Source of the DNA: Lewinellaceae bacterium
GTDB taxonomy: Bacteria; Bacteroidota; Bacteroidia; Chitinophagales; Saprospiraceae
Direction: 5' to 3'
Assembly: GCA_020636195.1 (NCBI GenBank)
Contig: JACJYH010000006.1
Span: 124,001-188,000 of the forward strand
Length of the DNA: 64,000 bases
In this document: one piece after another, positions 25,949 to 33,943 of the stretch
How positions within the stretch are numbered: position 1 is the first letter of the stretch
Layout of the letters: every line of letters starts with the position of its first letter
Notes under the pieces: model-generated
Told to the model about the DNA's origin: nothing
Databases searched by the model: none
Seen by the model: only the letters and a program-made list of their open reading frames with translations
Position numbers and translations under genes: made by a program

Positions 25949-26715
25949 TTAAAATAAATTTGGATCATCTCATTTTTATGCAAATTGTACAAACTGGCGG
26001 CTTTATCTAAATTGACCGCTATCACCAAGTAATCTGAGGAATTAAAAAAAGCAACGGGATCACCGATAGGCACATCCCCGTAGTGGTTATGCAATATTGT
26101 TATGGGTTCGTTTTGCTTATAATAGAGCTCAAATGATCTTCCACCTCTTAATGATTCAAATTCGCTGCGTTTTAGATTGATGATGACGTTTTCGAAATTG
26201 TCAATGTGTATAATTGCGGCTCTGATTTGGTGTTGAGTCAGTACAGGTTTTAGTAGCATTTTTTGATAAAACTGTTCAGGTATAGGCCCAATTTCTGCTA
26301 ATGGCAGTCCGTGACTGATATAAGCGATGGCATGTGCTAAAACTGAAATGGTGGAATTGGCCTTGTCATGCGGCGCATCCACTTTGTAAATTTTTTTTGG
26401 ATCTAAATCATCAAAGATCAATGAGAAAATTCCATTATTGGGGCCTACGAAATACTGTCCATTTTTATTAAAAGTGATGATTTCGCTATTTTTCTTATAG
26501 TGGCTATACACTGCAACCGCATGGATGGTGTTTTCAGGAAACGAAGGAATCACATTTTGAAGATAAAATGCTGCTTGGACGATGTCAAATTTATCAATGT
26601 GATGGCTGATATCCACTATTTGCACTTGTTTGATATGGTGGAATATAGCGGATTTTAGCTTCGCCACGTTGTAGTCTTTGAGCCCAAAATCAGTGGTCAA
26701 TGAAACCAATGCCAT
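25945..26715 (-). CDS. SAM hydrolase/SAM-dependent halogenase family protein (DUF62)
   Basis: The 256-residue product belongs to the DUF62 family, whose members hydrolyse S-adenosylmethionine to adenosine and methionine or, rarely, fluorinate or chlorinate it. The N-terminal VSLTTDFGLKDYNVAKLK, VDISHHIDKFDIVQAAFYL and VGPNNGIFSLI match the conserved family blocks with the Asp and His residues that bind SAM and water. Most bacterial members are hydroxide adenosyltransferases, which is the likeliest activity. It stands alone on the minus strand. Confidence 0.87.
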   Translation of the reverse strand: MALVSLTTDFGLKDYNVAKLKSAIFHHIKQVQIVDISHHIDKFDIVQAAFYLQNVIPSFPENTIHAVAVYSHYKKNSEIITFNKNGQYFVGPNNGIFSLIFDDLDPKKIYKVDAPHDKANSTISVLAHAIAYISHGLPLAEIGPIPEQFYQKMLLKPVLTQHQIRAAIIHIDNFENVIINLKRSEFESLRGGRSFELYYKQNEPITILHNHYGDVPIGDPVAFFNSSDYLVIAVNLDKAASLYNLHKNEMIQIYFN

Positions 26716-26857
26716 GCGTTATTTGTTAAAAATCAAAAATTAATACGCAATTATTTTTATAATATAAAATGTATTTTAATATTTGTTGCAAAGAAATAAA
26801 ATGTTTTTAATAAATTATAATTTTTTGTTATATATTATTCATCTTTAAATAAATCAT

Positions 26858-27892
26858 TTGAGCGAAGTAATACTGACCATTGACTCTGTGGACCCTATCG
26901 AAATATTTGGGGAGCACAATAGTAAATTTAACTTATTGAAAAAGGCCTTTCCATCTGTACAGATGACATCTCGAGGACACCAATTGAAGTTGGTAGGAGA
27001 AAAGGAGGACGTAGATCAAATCCGAAATAAATTAGAAATCATGGTGAAGATGATTGAAGATCGTCGGGAACTCACAACTCAGACGGTTGAAGACATCTTG
27101 ATCAGCGACCATAGTATCGAACACAAATTGACAAAGACGGAAGAAGGTGGCGTCATCGTTCACGGTAAAAATGGTGCTGCTATCAAAGCAAAAACCAGAA
27201 ATCAAAAAAAATTAGTTGATTTAAGTGAGAAAAATGACATTGTTTTCGCAATCGGACCTGCAGGAACCGGCAAAACATATACAGCGGTAGCACTTGCTGT
27301 CAGAGCGTTGAGAAATAAAACGGTGAAGAAAATAATATTGACAAGACCTGCTGTAGAAGCTGGTGAACATCTTGGTTTTTTGCCGGGAGACATGAAAGAC
27401 AAGGTGGACCCATATCTTCGGCCATTGTATGATGCATTGGATGATATGCTTCCCATGGAAAAGCTCAATTTTTTCATTACCAATAGAATCATTGAAGTAG
27501 CTCCGTTGGCATTCATGAGAGGGCGAACATTAGATCATGCTTTTATCATTCTGGATGAGGCACAGAACTGTACTACCACGCAACTAAAGATGTTTCTAAC
27601 AAGGATAGGACCAAATGCAAAGGCAATTATCACTGGCGATCTATCTCAAATAGATTTACCAGGACACCAGAAATCCGGCTTAAGGAAGGCATTGGATATA
27701 TTGAAACCAATTGATGGCATAGGTCAGCTCTATCTTGGGGCTGAAGATGTTGTGCGACATAGATTGGTAAAAGCCATTATAAAATCTTATGATATGGCTG
27801 ACGAAAAGGAAGAGATGGAAAGGGTAAGGCTGAGAGAAGAAAAAGAAAAGGAAAGATTGGCAATGATAACAGAAAACGAATATGACAAGTAA
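26858..27892 (+). CDS. phoH: PhoH family P-loop ATPase
   Basis: The 344-residue protein has a short N-terminal KH-like region followed by the PhoH ATPase core: Walker A GPAGTGKT (133-140), RPAVEAGEHLGFLPGD, and Walker B FIILDEAQNC (near 230). PhoH/YbeZ proteins are linked to RNA processing with YbeY. The start is a TTG at 26858; no better in-frame ATG lies upstream. A charged tail (ADEKEEMERVRLREEKEKER) ends the protein. The OsmC gene starts 11 bases before the stop, suggesting one transcript. Confidence 0.9.
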   Translation: MSEVILTIDSVDPIEIFGEHNSKFNLLKKAFPSVQMTSRGHQLKLVGEKEDVDQIRNKLEIMVKMIEDRRELTTQTVEDILISDHSIEHKLTKTEEGGVIVHGKNGAAIKAKTRNQKKLVDLSEKNDIVFAIGPAGTGKTYTAVALAVRALRNKTVKKIILTRPAVEAGEHLGFLPGDMKDKVDPYLRPLYDALDDMLPMEKLNFFITNRIIEVAPLAFMRGRTLDHAFIILDEAQNCTTTQLKMFLTRIGPNAKAIITGDLSQIDLPGHQKSGLRKALDILKPIDGIGQLYLGAEDVVRHRLVKAIIKSYDMADEKEEMERVRLREEKEKERLAMITENEYDK

Positions 27893-28286
27893 GATCACAT
27901 ATTTAGGAGATTTACGTACTGAATTGACGCATATTTCTTCGGGACAAACCATCATCACAGATGCGCCGATTGATAATCAAGGAAAAGGCTTGGCTTTTTC
28001 TCCGACAGATTTGGCGGCGACTTCTCTAGGTGCGTGCATGATCACGATTATGGGCATTTCAGCGCGGAATCACGGACTTAATATAGACGGGACAGAATTG
28101 GAAATTACCAAAATTATGGCATCAAATCCTCGTCGCATTCAAGAAATAGAAATCAAAGTTATCATGCCACATGGGAACTTTTTGAAGAAAGATCGTGTAT
28201 TATTAGAGGCCGCAGGTAGAACGTGTCCTGTAGCATTCAGTTTACATCCCGACATAAACCAAAATATTACTTTCATCTGGAAGTAG
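27882..28286 (+). CDS. OsmC family protein
   Basis: A 134-residue OsmC/Ohr-like protein. These reduce organic hydroperoxides through two conserved cysteines, here Cys52 (LGACMITIMG) and Cys115 (GRTCPVAFSL). The family fold motif FSPTDLAATSLGAC is clear. It belongs to the OsmC-like rather than the Ohr group by length, which I cannot confirm. Translation start overlaps the phoH gene by 11 bases. Confidence 0.87.
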   Translation: MTSKITYLGDLRTELTHISSGQTIITDAPIDNQGKGLAFSPTDLAATSLGACMITIMGISARNHGLNIDGTELEITKIMASNPRRIQEIEIKVIMPHGNFLKKDRVLLEAAGRTCPVAFSLHPDINQNITFIWK

Positions 28287-28319
28287 TTCTCTATTTAGTA
28301 ACCATTAAATATTTATATT

Positions 28320-28574
28320 ATGTCATTAGAATCTTTATTAATTGTTTTAGTAATTGGCGCTGTAGCCGGTTGGTTAGCAGGTCAAATTAGACAAGGGTAC
28401 GGGTTTGGGTTATTAGGCAATATCATCATTGGTATTGCAGGATCCTTCGTGGGCGGATTGATTTTCAATGCGCTTAACATCAGTTTGGGTTCAGGGATCG
28501 TATCTACATTGATTAGTTCTGTAGTGGGTGCATTGGTGCTCTTGTTTTTGATAGGGTTGATAAAGCGTTCGTAG
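28320..28574 (+). CDS. GlsB/YeaQ/YmgE family stress-response membrane protein
   Basis: The 84-residue product is a small three-helix membrane protein with the family motif GAVAGWLAGQIRQGYGFGLLGNIIIGIAG-like Gly-rich helix pairs (about 12-45) and a last helix (about 60-80). The family is associated with general stress and was formerly called transglycosylase-associated. It has a strong terminator just downstream. Confidence 0.85.
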   Translation: MSLESLLIVLVIGAVAGWLAGQIRQGYGFGLLGNIIIGIAGSFVGGLIFNALNISLGSGIVSTLISSVVGALVLLFLIGLIKRS

Positions 28575-28595
28575 TTTTATCAATTTTTTCTCAAT

Positions 28596-28634
28596 GAAAA
28601 AAGGGTACAATTTTTAATGATTGTACCCTTTTTT
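28596..28634 (+). terminator. Rho-independent terminator after the GlsB-like gene
   Basis: AAAAAGGGTACAA and TTGTACCCTTTTTT form a stem followed by a T-run. It ends right before the left end of MITE copy B. Confidence 0.8.
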
Positions 28635-28637
28635 ATT

Positions 28638-28726
28638 TGAGTATGTTTAATTTTTTTTGGACAATAAAATGGAATTATTATGGGCGAAAAAAGGCAAATT
28701 TTGCAGTCGAATGTGGGCAATTCGAC
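28638..28726. repeat. MITE-like element, copy B, left part
   Basis: This 88 bp segment (GAGTATGTTTAA start) matches the left part of copies A and D and is cut at TTCGAC. The missing right part continues at 29466, so the element was split by the insert at 28727-29465. Confidence 0.75.
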
Positions 28727-28790
28727 GGCCCGCATACACGGCGTGACCAGCTTTTGCTGGGCATGACCGCTGTATGCTTTGTTCGGTGTC
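28727..28790 (-). repeat. attC-like hairpin of the cassette
   Basis: The arms GCATACAcggcGTGACCAGC-like (28731-28750) and GCTGGgcATGACcgcTGTATGC-like (28756-28777) fold back with single unpaired bases. The outer core is GTTCGGTGTC at 28781-28790. It lies 10 bases after the cassette gene's stop. Confidence 0.6.
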
Positions 28791-28800
28791 GTATTCTTTT

Positions 28801-29409
28801 CTATTCAGTCTTATTGAATCCAATTGGTTTGTCATTTTTTACTTTCCGCATAAATTCTTCAAAGTCATTTTCATCCAATATTTTTATTCTTTTTAGCCAT
28901 TCTAATTGTCCAATTTTTTGCTCGACAGGAGTTTTATCTTCCCATTTCAGATACTCATTTTTATAAGCTTTCCTTATTCTGTTTTTTAATTCGCCAATAA
29001 AAGTTTCTACTGCTTTTTTATTAGGTTTTTCTTGAAAAAATTCAATACTTTTTTGTCCACCTGTTAGGTAAATTAATTTTTTCCCTGGCTGCCACCTTAT
29101 TAAAAATATCATTCCCAGAAAAAATCCACTCCCTAAAGACCAAAAAACAAGCATTCCTTTATTTTCAGATTCAAAAACTAAAGATTCAATTAAAAGTCCG
29201 AATTGAATAAGGAAAAACGCCCAAAAGAATAATTCAACAAACATTGAGTTTTTAATAGATTTCTTTACTGTGTCTACTCCAAGGTCTAAATAATCAACAG
29301 AAAATTCAATCTCTTCATTTATTTTTTTGTCATAAATTTCAACATTATTTTCATTTAATCTAAATTTCTTTCTCCCAAACATTCTTTTCTGTTCTAATTC
29401 TTTTAACAT
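28801..29409 (-). CDS. Hypothetical cassette-borne membrane protein with SHOCT-like tail
   Basis: This 202-residue protein has a soluble N-terminal part (about 1-50), two membrane helices (about 54-78 and 85-105), a cytoplasmic segment with GKKLIYLTGGQKSIEFFQ (PH-like), and a C-terminal IGQLEWLKRIKILDENDFEEFMRKV that resembles the SHOCT short helical domain. I do not recognise a function. It is the only gene of the cassette, transcribed toward the attC-like site, and it lacks an obvious promoter of its own. Base use is AT-rich like its neighbours. Confidence 0.65.
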   Translation of the reverse strand: MLKELEQKRMFGRKKFRLNENNVEIYDKKINEEIEFSVDYLDLGVDTVKKSIKNSMFVELFFWAFFLIQFGLLIESLVFESENKGMLVFWSLGSGFFLGMIFLIRWQPGKKLIYLTGGQKSIEFFQEKPNKKAVETFIGELKNRIRKAYKNEYLKWEDKTPVEQKIGQLEWLKRIKILDENDFEEFMRKVKNDKPIGFNKTE

Positions 29410-29465
29410 TTTAGTTTTGATTTTTATGATAGTAGAGTTTTTGGTTTTTCTTCATGACACCGAAC

Positions 29466-29535
29466 AAAAAATTTAACGAATTTGTAGCCAAAATACAACA
29501 TTTTCTTGCTAAAGGATAAATTTTAAACAAACTCT
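29466..29535. repeat. MITE-like element, copy B, right part
   Basis: This continues copy B after the cassette. Together with 28638-28726 it makes an element of about 158 bp. The inside reads FNEFVAKIQHFLAKG-stop on the plus strand, matching copies A and D, and ends in the terminal repeat AAACAAACTCT. Confidence 0.7.
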
Positions 29536-29552
29536 TATCTAAAATCAACTTT

Positions 29553-30668
29553 TTACAGAAACTTTTTCACTTGATCTTCCAAGTCGAATCTTGGATTGAT
29601 GGCCACAATTTTTCCGTCTCTACCTACCAAAAATGTTGAAGGTATGCTCCTCACATCCCATTGTTGTGCAGGTGCGCTTTCCCATTTTTTAAGATCAGAT
29701 ACATGTCCCGGCCATACTAATTTGTCTTTTTCAATGGCTTCAAGCCATCTATTTTTTGACATTTCCATTTGCTCTTTCAGTTGATTGGCATCTGTAAACC
29801 TACTTGCTGTTCTACTATCCATACCATCCAATGAAACACTGAAAATGTCGAAACCTTGAGATTTGTACTTATGGTATATTTCCACAACATGTGGATTTGC
29901 TTTGCGACAAGGTCCACACCATGACGCCCAAAAATCAACCAAAACAACCTTTCCTTTATAATCTGAAAGTTTTCTGATTTTACCATTTGGATCAGGTAAT
30001 GAAATTTCCGGAGCCGGTTGACCAATCTTGATGGTTGCGGCTGCTGTCTGCTGGTTGAATGCTTGCTCTAATTGAGTGACAACATTTGCATATTGACCAC
30101 TTAATTCCAGTTGTGGATACTGCGCTGTCAATCTTTTGGATACTTCCTGATGTACATTCAGAAATTCAGGCCTAAAAGTAAACAATCTAGCAGCCAGCTG
30201 AAATCCAACAAGAGGATCTGATTCAGTAGTTGTGAAAGTGGTCAATGCCGGCACATCAATCTGCTTATTGATGTAGTTCTTCACTTCATTTAAATATATA
30301 GAGGTCAACTCTGAACCTTCTACCTCATATTCAAAATTATTGATTTTGGCTAGATCTCCTGAATATTTCACCTTTTTTTCTTTTCCGTTGGAGATCAAAT
30401 CTGCAATTTGCTCTCCGATTCTTATTCTATATAAACCGGTTTTTAATCCATCAGGTAGTGAAAATGTAAATTCACCTTTTTCATTTGCTTTCTCAGTCAA
30501 TAAAATGTTGCTTTGACTCGTCAGTGATATTTGATCTAAATAAACTGACATATTTCCTGCTCCCGTAATATTTCCTTGTATTTCAGTCCCCTTTTTTAGT
30601 GCACTGCAAGATGAGAAAAATCCGATCAGGATGATTAGAGTAAAGATAATTGTTTGTTGTATCCTCAT
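29553..30668 (-). CDS. TlpA-like thioredoxin-fold lipoprotein
   Basis: The 371-residue product starts at the ATG 30668 (the frame is open to 30728) with a lipoprotein signal ending FFSSC (Cys21). An N-terminal DUF4369-like beta domain (about 26-125) is followed by a helical segment and a thioredoxin domain (about 225-370) with the active site WCGPC (250-254). Such proteins act in the periplasm as thiol reductases or in cytochrome maturation; ResA/TlpA relatives in Bacteroidota are common near nutrient loci. Partner genes are not visible here. Confidence 0.87.
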   Translation of the reverse strand: MRIQQTIIFTLIILIGFFSSCSALKKGTEIQGNITGAGNMSVYLDQISLTSQSNILLTEKANEKGEFTFSLPDGLKTGLYRIRIGEQIADLISNGKEKKVKYSGDLAKINNFEYEVEGSELTSIYLNEVKNYINKQIDVPALTTFTTTESDPLVGFQLAARLFTFRPEFLNVHQEVSKRLTAQYPQLELSGQYANVVTQLEQAFNQQTAAATIKIGQPAPEISLPDPNGKIRKLSDYKGKVVLVDFWASWCGPCRKANPHVVEIYHKYKSQGFDIFSVSLDGMDSRTASRFTDANQLKEQMEMSKNRWLEAIEKDKLVWPGHVSDLKKWESAPAQQWDVRSIPSTFLVGRDGKIVAINPRFDLEDQVKKFL

Positions 30669-31096
30669 TTTATAATGTATGTGATTTAATATTGCCGTAA
30701 AATTAAAATAAAGTTCAACGTCAAACATCTAGCCTGTAATTGAATGTTGTTTTTTTATATTAAATTGTGAAATTTTTAACAAATAATATATGACTCTGTC
30801 TCAAATGTTACCAATGAATTTTTGGAGTTTGTATAACTCTTATGAATAAATGAAATACACATATATTTAAATTTTATATAAAAATTCTGTATATTTTTAC
30901 CTTAAAAAGTTGCGCACATCAGAAGTTGGTTATAAATTTACACCGTTTTTAATTCCGTACGTATCCATTTACTGACGATCTTTGATCGAATTCAAAGGGC
31001 GTTTTCTTGACAAACATGGTATTTTGCGTACATTTTGTCTTGTAAGGAGTCTTCTGAAATTCATTTTTTAATCGAATTCATTTAAATTAATCATAA
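30669..31096. other. 428 bp AT-rich intergenic region
   Basis: The divergent region between the TlpA-like and M23 genes. I see no open frame with family character, no repeat of the MITE or cassette type, and no clear TAnnTTTG element. Confidence 0.5.
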
Positions 31097-32080
31097 ATGA
31101 AAAATGTAAGATACGTTTACAATCCACACACTCTTCAATACGAGCCTCATAAACTGAGCCACAAAGATAAACTTCGGCGTAGCTTAGTCTTCATATCTAC
31201 AGTTGCACTCACATCTTTTATTTTATTCGTAATAGCATACCAATATTTTCCTACTCCAAAGGAAAGGTTGGTTCAAAACGAAAAAGAGCAGCTCGAATTT
31301 TATCTTTCAAACTTACATGAAGAATTTGACAATCTTAGTGCAAAAGTTGAGTCATTGCACGAAAAAGATAGCGAGATCAATAGGATGATCTTGGGTGTGA
31401 AGCCGATAGATGAAGGTATTTGGAATGGTGGTATCGGTGGTCACGATAAGTACGCATTTTTAGATAATTTGAAAGAAACGGGTAAAATGTTGAAAACCAA
31501 CCTTACAAGGGTTGATGAATTGAAAAGAAAAATTGAGATCCAAAAGCATTCCTTAGATAGTTTATTTAAGGTTGCTGAGACAAAAGAAAGAAAAATTGCT
31601 TGCATACCATCTATAAAACCGGTCAAAGAAACAGCACTTAAAAAGGACGTGAGATTTTTATCCGGTTTCGGTATGAGGATTCACCCAATTCATAAGCTAA
31701 GAAGATTTCATAAAGGTATAGATTTCACCGCACCAACAGGTACTGACATTCAAGCTACCGGAGATGGCAAGGTCGTTGGTATCAATAAAGCAGGCAGCGG
31801 TTATGGTAAGAACGTGGTCATAGACCATGGATACGGTTATAAAACACTGTATGCCCATATGAACACAATCAATGTGAAAGAAGGGCAGGTAGTGAAAAAA
31901 GGCCAGAAAATTGGTGCAGTCGGTAATACAGGCTCTTCTACTGGAGCACACCTACATTATGAAGTGATATTAAATGGCAATTCTATCAATCCAATAGACT
32001 ATTGTTTAGATGGATTGACTCCAAAAGAATATCAAGAATTGGTCAAAAGAGCAGCTACTGACAATCAGTCTTTAGATTAA
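31097..32080 (+). CDS. M23 family metallopeptidase (LytM-type)
   Basis: The 327-residue protein has a membrane anchor (about 31-50), a coiled-coil-like region (about 65-165) and a C-terminal LytM/M23 domain (about 190-305). The zinc ligands are in RRFHKGIDF (His and Asp) and THLHYEV-type HLHYEV near 293. It cuts or senses peptidoglycan cross-links in the periplasm; coiled-coil M23 proteins can also act as divisome activators that have lost catalysis, but the HxxxD and HxH motifs are intact here. A hairpin terminator follows. Confidence 0.88.
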   Translation: MKNVRYVYNPHTLQYEPHKLSHKDKLRRSLVFISTVALTSFILFVIAYQYFPTPKERLVQNEKEQLEFYLSNLHEEFDNLSAKVESLHEKDSEINRMILGVKPIDEGIWNGGIGGHDKYAFLDNLKETGKMLKTNLTRVDELKRKIEIQKHSLDSLFKVAETKERKIACIPSIKPVKETALKKDVRFLSGFGMRIHPIHKLRRFHKGIDFTAPTGTDIQATGDGKVVGINKAGSGYGKNVVIDHGYGYKTLYAHMNTINVKEGQVVKKGQKIGAVGNTGSSTGAHLHYEVILNGNSINPIDYCLDGLTPKEYQELVKRAATDNQSLD

Positions 32081-32116
32081 TATTCAAAACAAACGGAAAC
32101 GATAGTTTTCAAAGGG

Positions 32117-32149
32117 AAGGGTAATATGCTTGAGCTATTACCCTTTTTT
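32117..32149 (+). terminator. Bidirectional terminator between M23 and SAM methyltransferase genes
   Basis: AAGGGTAATA (32117-32126) pairs with TATTACCCTT (32136-32145) and a T-run follows. The stop codon of the minus-strand methyltransferase gene lies inside the stem. Confidence 0.75.
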
Positions 32150-32953
32150 ATTGGCTTCAATTGCGTACACCAAAGGCATTTTTTCACCAAATTTTTCAAT
32201 GATCCAGTGTCCATTGGGTAATTGTTTCATTTCATTGAAACAATTGTAAGGCGAGTGCTTGAATTCTTTGAACTGTTTGATGGTAAGGCCTGAGCTTAGC
32301 AAAGCTGTGAGAACTTCACTGATACTGTGATTCCAGCCTATAGATTCATTGGTGATATCTGCATCGTTTTCAGCATATGTACCTGTACTTAACTCAATGA
32401 TTGGTTCGTCATTGAAATATGAATAAGTGATGCCGTCAAAATAATCATCATACATCCATATGAAAGGGTGAAATTCTACGAAAACAAGTTTTCCTCCGGT
32501 TTTAAGGTGACGTGCAATGATTTTTGCCCATTTGTCTAGGTCTGGAAGCCAACCTATGACGCCATAGGTAGTGAATATGATATCAAATTCGCCTAAATTC
32601 AGTCGGTCTATTTCATAAACATCTGAACAAATGAATTGTACATCAGTGTGAAGTTGATCATTGAATAACTTCGCAATTTCAATTGCTTTTTCAGAAAAGT
32701 CCACTCCATATGTAAGTGCTCCCATACGTGCAAGCGACATTGTGTCTTGACCAAAGTGGCATTGTAAATGCAAAATTCTTTTACCATGGACATCACCAAG
32801 TAATTCCATTTCTATTTCATTCAAAGTAGATTTGCCATTGAGGAAAGCTTCATTATCGTAAAAAGACGAAGACACATGATGTTCTACTCTCTTATTCCAT
32901 AGAGCTTTGTTCGTCTCAATATACGTTACATCATTTTCTGAGGGCTGTTTCAT
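32138..32953 (-). CDS. Class I SAM-dependent methyltransferase
   Basis: This 271-residue methyltransferase has motif I ILHLQCHFGQDTMSLA (about 60-75), motif II TYGVDFSEKAIEIA and the motif IV-like FDIIFTTYGVIGWL. It resembles small-molecule or ubiquinone-type Methyltransf_11/25 proteins; the substrate cannot be told. The gene overlaps the upstream DUF1801 gene by 23 bases, so the two form a minus-strand pair. Confidence 0.8.
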   Translation of the reverse strand: MKQPSENDVTYIETNKALWNKRVEHHVSSSFYDNEAFLNGKSTLNEIEMELLGDVHGKRILHLQCHFGQDTMSLARMGALTYGVDFSEKAIEIAKLFNDQLHTDVQFICSDVYEIDRLNLGEFDIIFTTYGVIGWLPDLDKWAKIIARHLKTGGKLVFVEFHPFIWMYDDYFDGITYSYFNDEPIIELSTGTYAENDADITNESIGWNHSISEVLTALLSSGLTIKQFKEFKHSPYNCFNEMKQLPNGHWIIEKFGEKMPLVYAIEANKKG

Positions 32954-33386
32954 ATACTTCTATGTATCTGCTTGGTGTTATTTTTTGTACCAATTCGGTG
33001 ATCAATGGATATGGTATGTCTGCTTCCTTTTTATACCTAATACAACTTTTACCCATATCAAGTTTTTTGGGATAGGCGGCATGTTCTGAAACAAACCAGT
33101 CATACAGTTCCGGCATCATGTACAAACCCATATGGTAGATACCGATGAAATTTTTTTGAGCAGCAAAACTTAAGAATGGCAATGGTGTTTTTGGATCACA
33201 ATGGTAACCCTTAGGATAAAGCGAATGTGGAACTACGTAGCCAAACATTCCGTATGCCATCGCCTCTTCAAACCCATCAGGAAGGTGAGATAAGCAAATT
33301 TCTCTAAGCTTGTTGAGGGCGATTTTTTTATCCGGATCCTCTACTTTTGATATATATTCTTCCGGATTTGAAGCATGAATTTGCAC
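32931..33386 (-). CDS. DUF1801 family protein
   Basis: This 151-residue protein fits DUF1801 well: EEAMAYGMFGYVVP, LPFLSFAAQKNFIGIYHMGLYM and IRYKKEADIPYPLI follow the family order. The role is unknown; related YdhG proteins are small, cytoplasmic and metal-stress associated in some annotations. It overlaps the methyltransferase gene downstream by 23 bases. Compare the related gene at 2632-3024. Confidence 0.8.
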   Translation of the reverse strand: MQIHASNPEEYISKVEDPDKKIALNKLREICLSHLPDGFEEAMAYGMFGYVVPHSLYPKGYHCDPKTPLPFLSFAAQKNFIGIYHMGLYMMPELYDWFVSEHAAYPKKLDMGKSCIRYKKEADIPYPLITELVQKITPSRYIEVYETALRK

Positions 33387-33943
33387 GATATTGATAAAAT
33401 TATTTGCAACAAATATAGTGCTTCAAAACAAATTGTGTTCGAATATTTAAAAAAACAGTAAAAGCATAGAAAAATTATTTAATTCATAAAATATTGATAA
33501 ATAGGTCAATATATGTTGTGTATAAAAATATATGAAAATATTTTGTATTATTTTTTATTATATATGTAATTGCCCCTATATTTGCACTCGAATAGTGTGA
33601 GAATCTATTCAGAACCTATCTAATTTTTTCCAACCAAGATATATAATAGATTAAACCTAAATTGTTTTTACATATAAATTATGTATATACAATTTTTTGC
33701 TGCCCAAGGTATTTTTTTTACTAACGGGAAACTTATACATATAGTATATTACTATGTATAGTTGATTTCATTTTTCCAATCTGAGTTAATTTTAATAGAC
33801 AAAAGAAAAAGTGTGTGATTTTGTTGCATACTCTATGTCATTTATTTTTTAATAAGTTACTGGGACTTAATTGTATATATATGCAACTAAATCTCATAAC
33901 AGTAAAATTTTAATTAATTTCTTAAACTCAAAATTTGGATCTC
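33387..33943. other. 557 bp AT-rich leader and promoter region
   Basis: This holds the candidate -7 element at 33577-33584 and a leader of about 350 bases before the T9SS gene. No open frame was seen. The leader is AT-rich and I see no strong hairpin. Confidence 0.5.
33577..33584 (+). promoter_or_regulatory. Candidate -7 promoter element for the T9SS surface protein
   Basis: TATATTTG followed by CA fits TAnnTTTG. It predicts an unusually long untranslated leader (about 355 bases) before the ATG at 33944. Confidence 0.45.

Larger units (their letters stand above)
28727..29465 (-). mobile_element. Integron-like gene cassette inserted into MITE copy B
   Basis: The 739 bp insert interrupts the repeat between TTCGAC and AAAAAATTTAACG; intact copies read straight across this site. 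Read on the minus strand it starts with GTTCGGTGTC (29465-29456), carries one gene, and ends with GACACCGAAC (28790-28781) followed by an imperfect hairpin (28729-28777) with unpaired bases. Circularised, the ends would form GACACCGAAC - hairpin - GTTCGGTGTC, the layout of an attC site with its R'' and R' core. The junction lies between G and T of the target GTCGAATTG, as in integron secondary sites. No integrase is present in the window. Confidence 0.65.

Noticed and set aside
28637..28966. 109-codon plus-strand frame across MITE copy B and the cassette
   Set aside because: It runs through the repeat end, the attC-like hairpin and the antisense of the cassette gene, so it is accidental.
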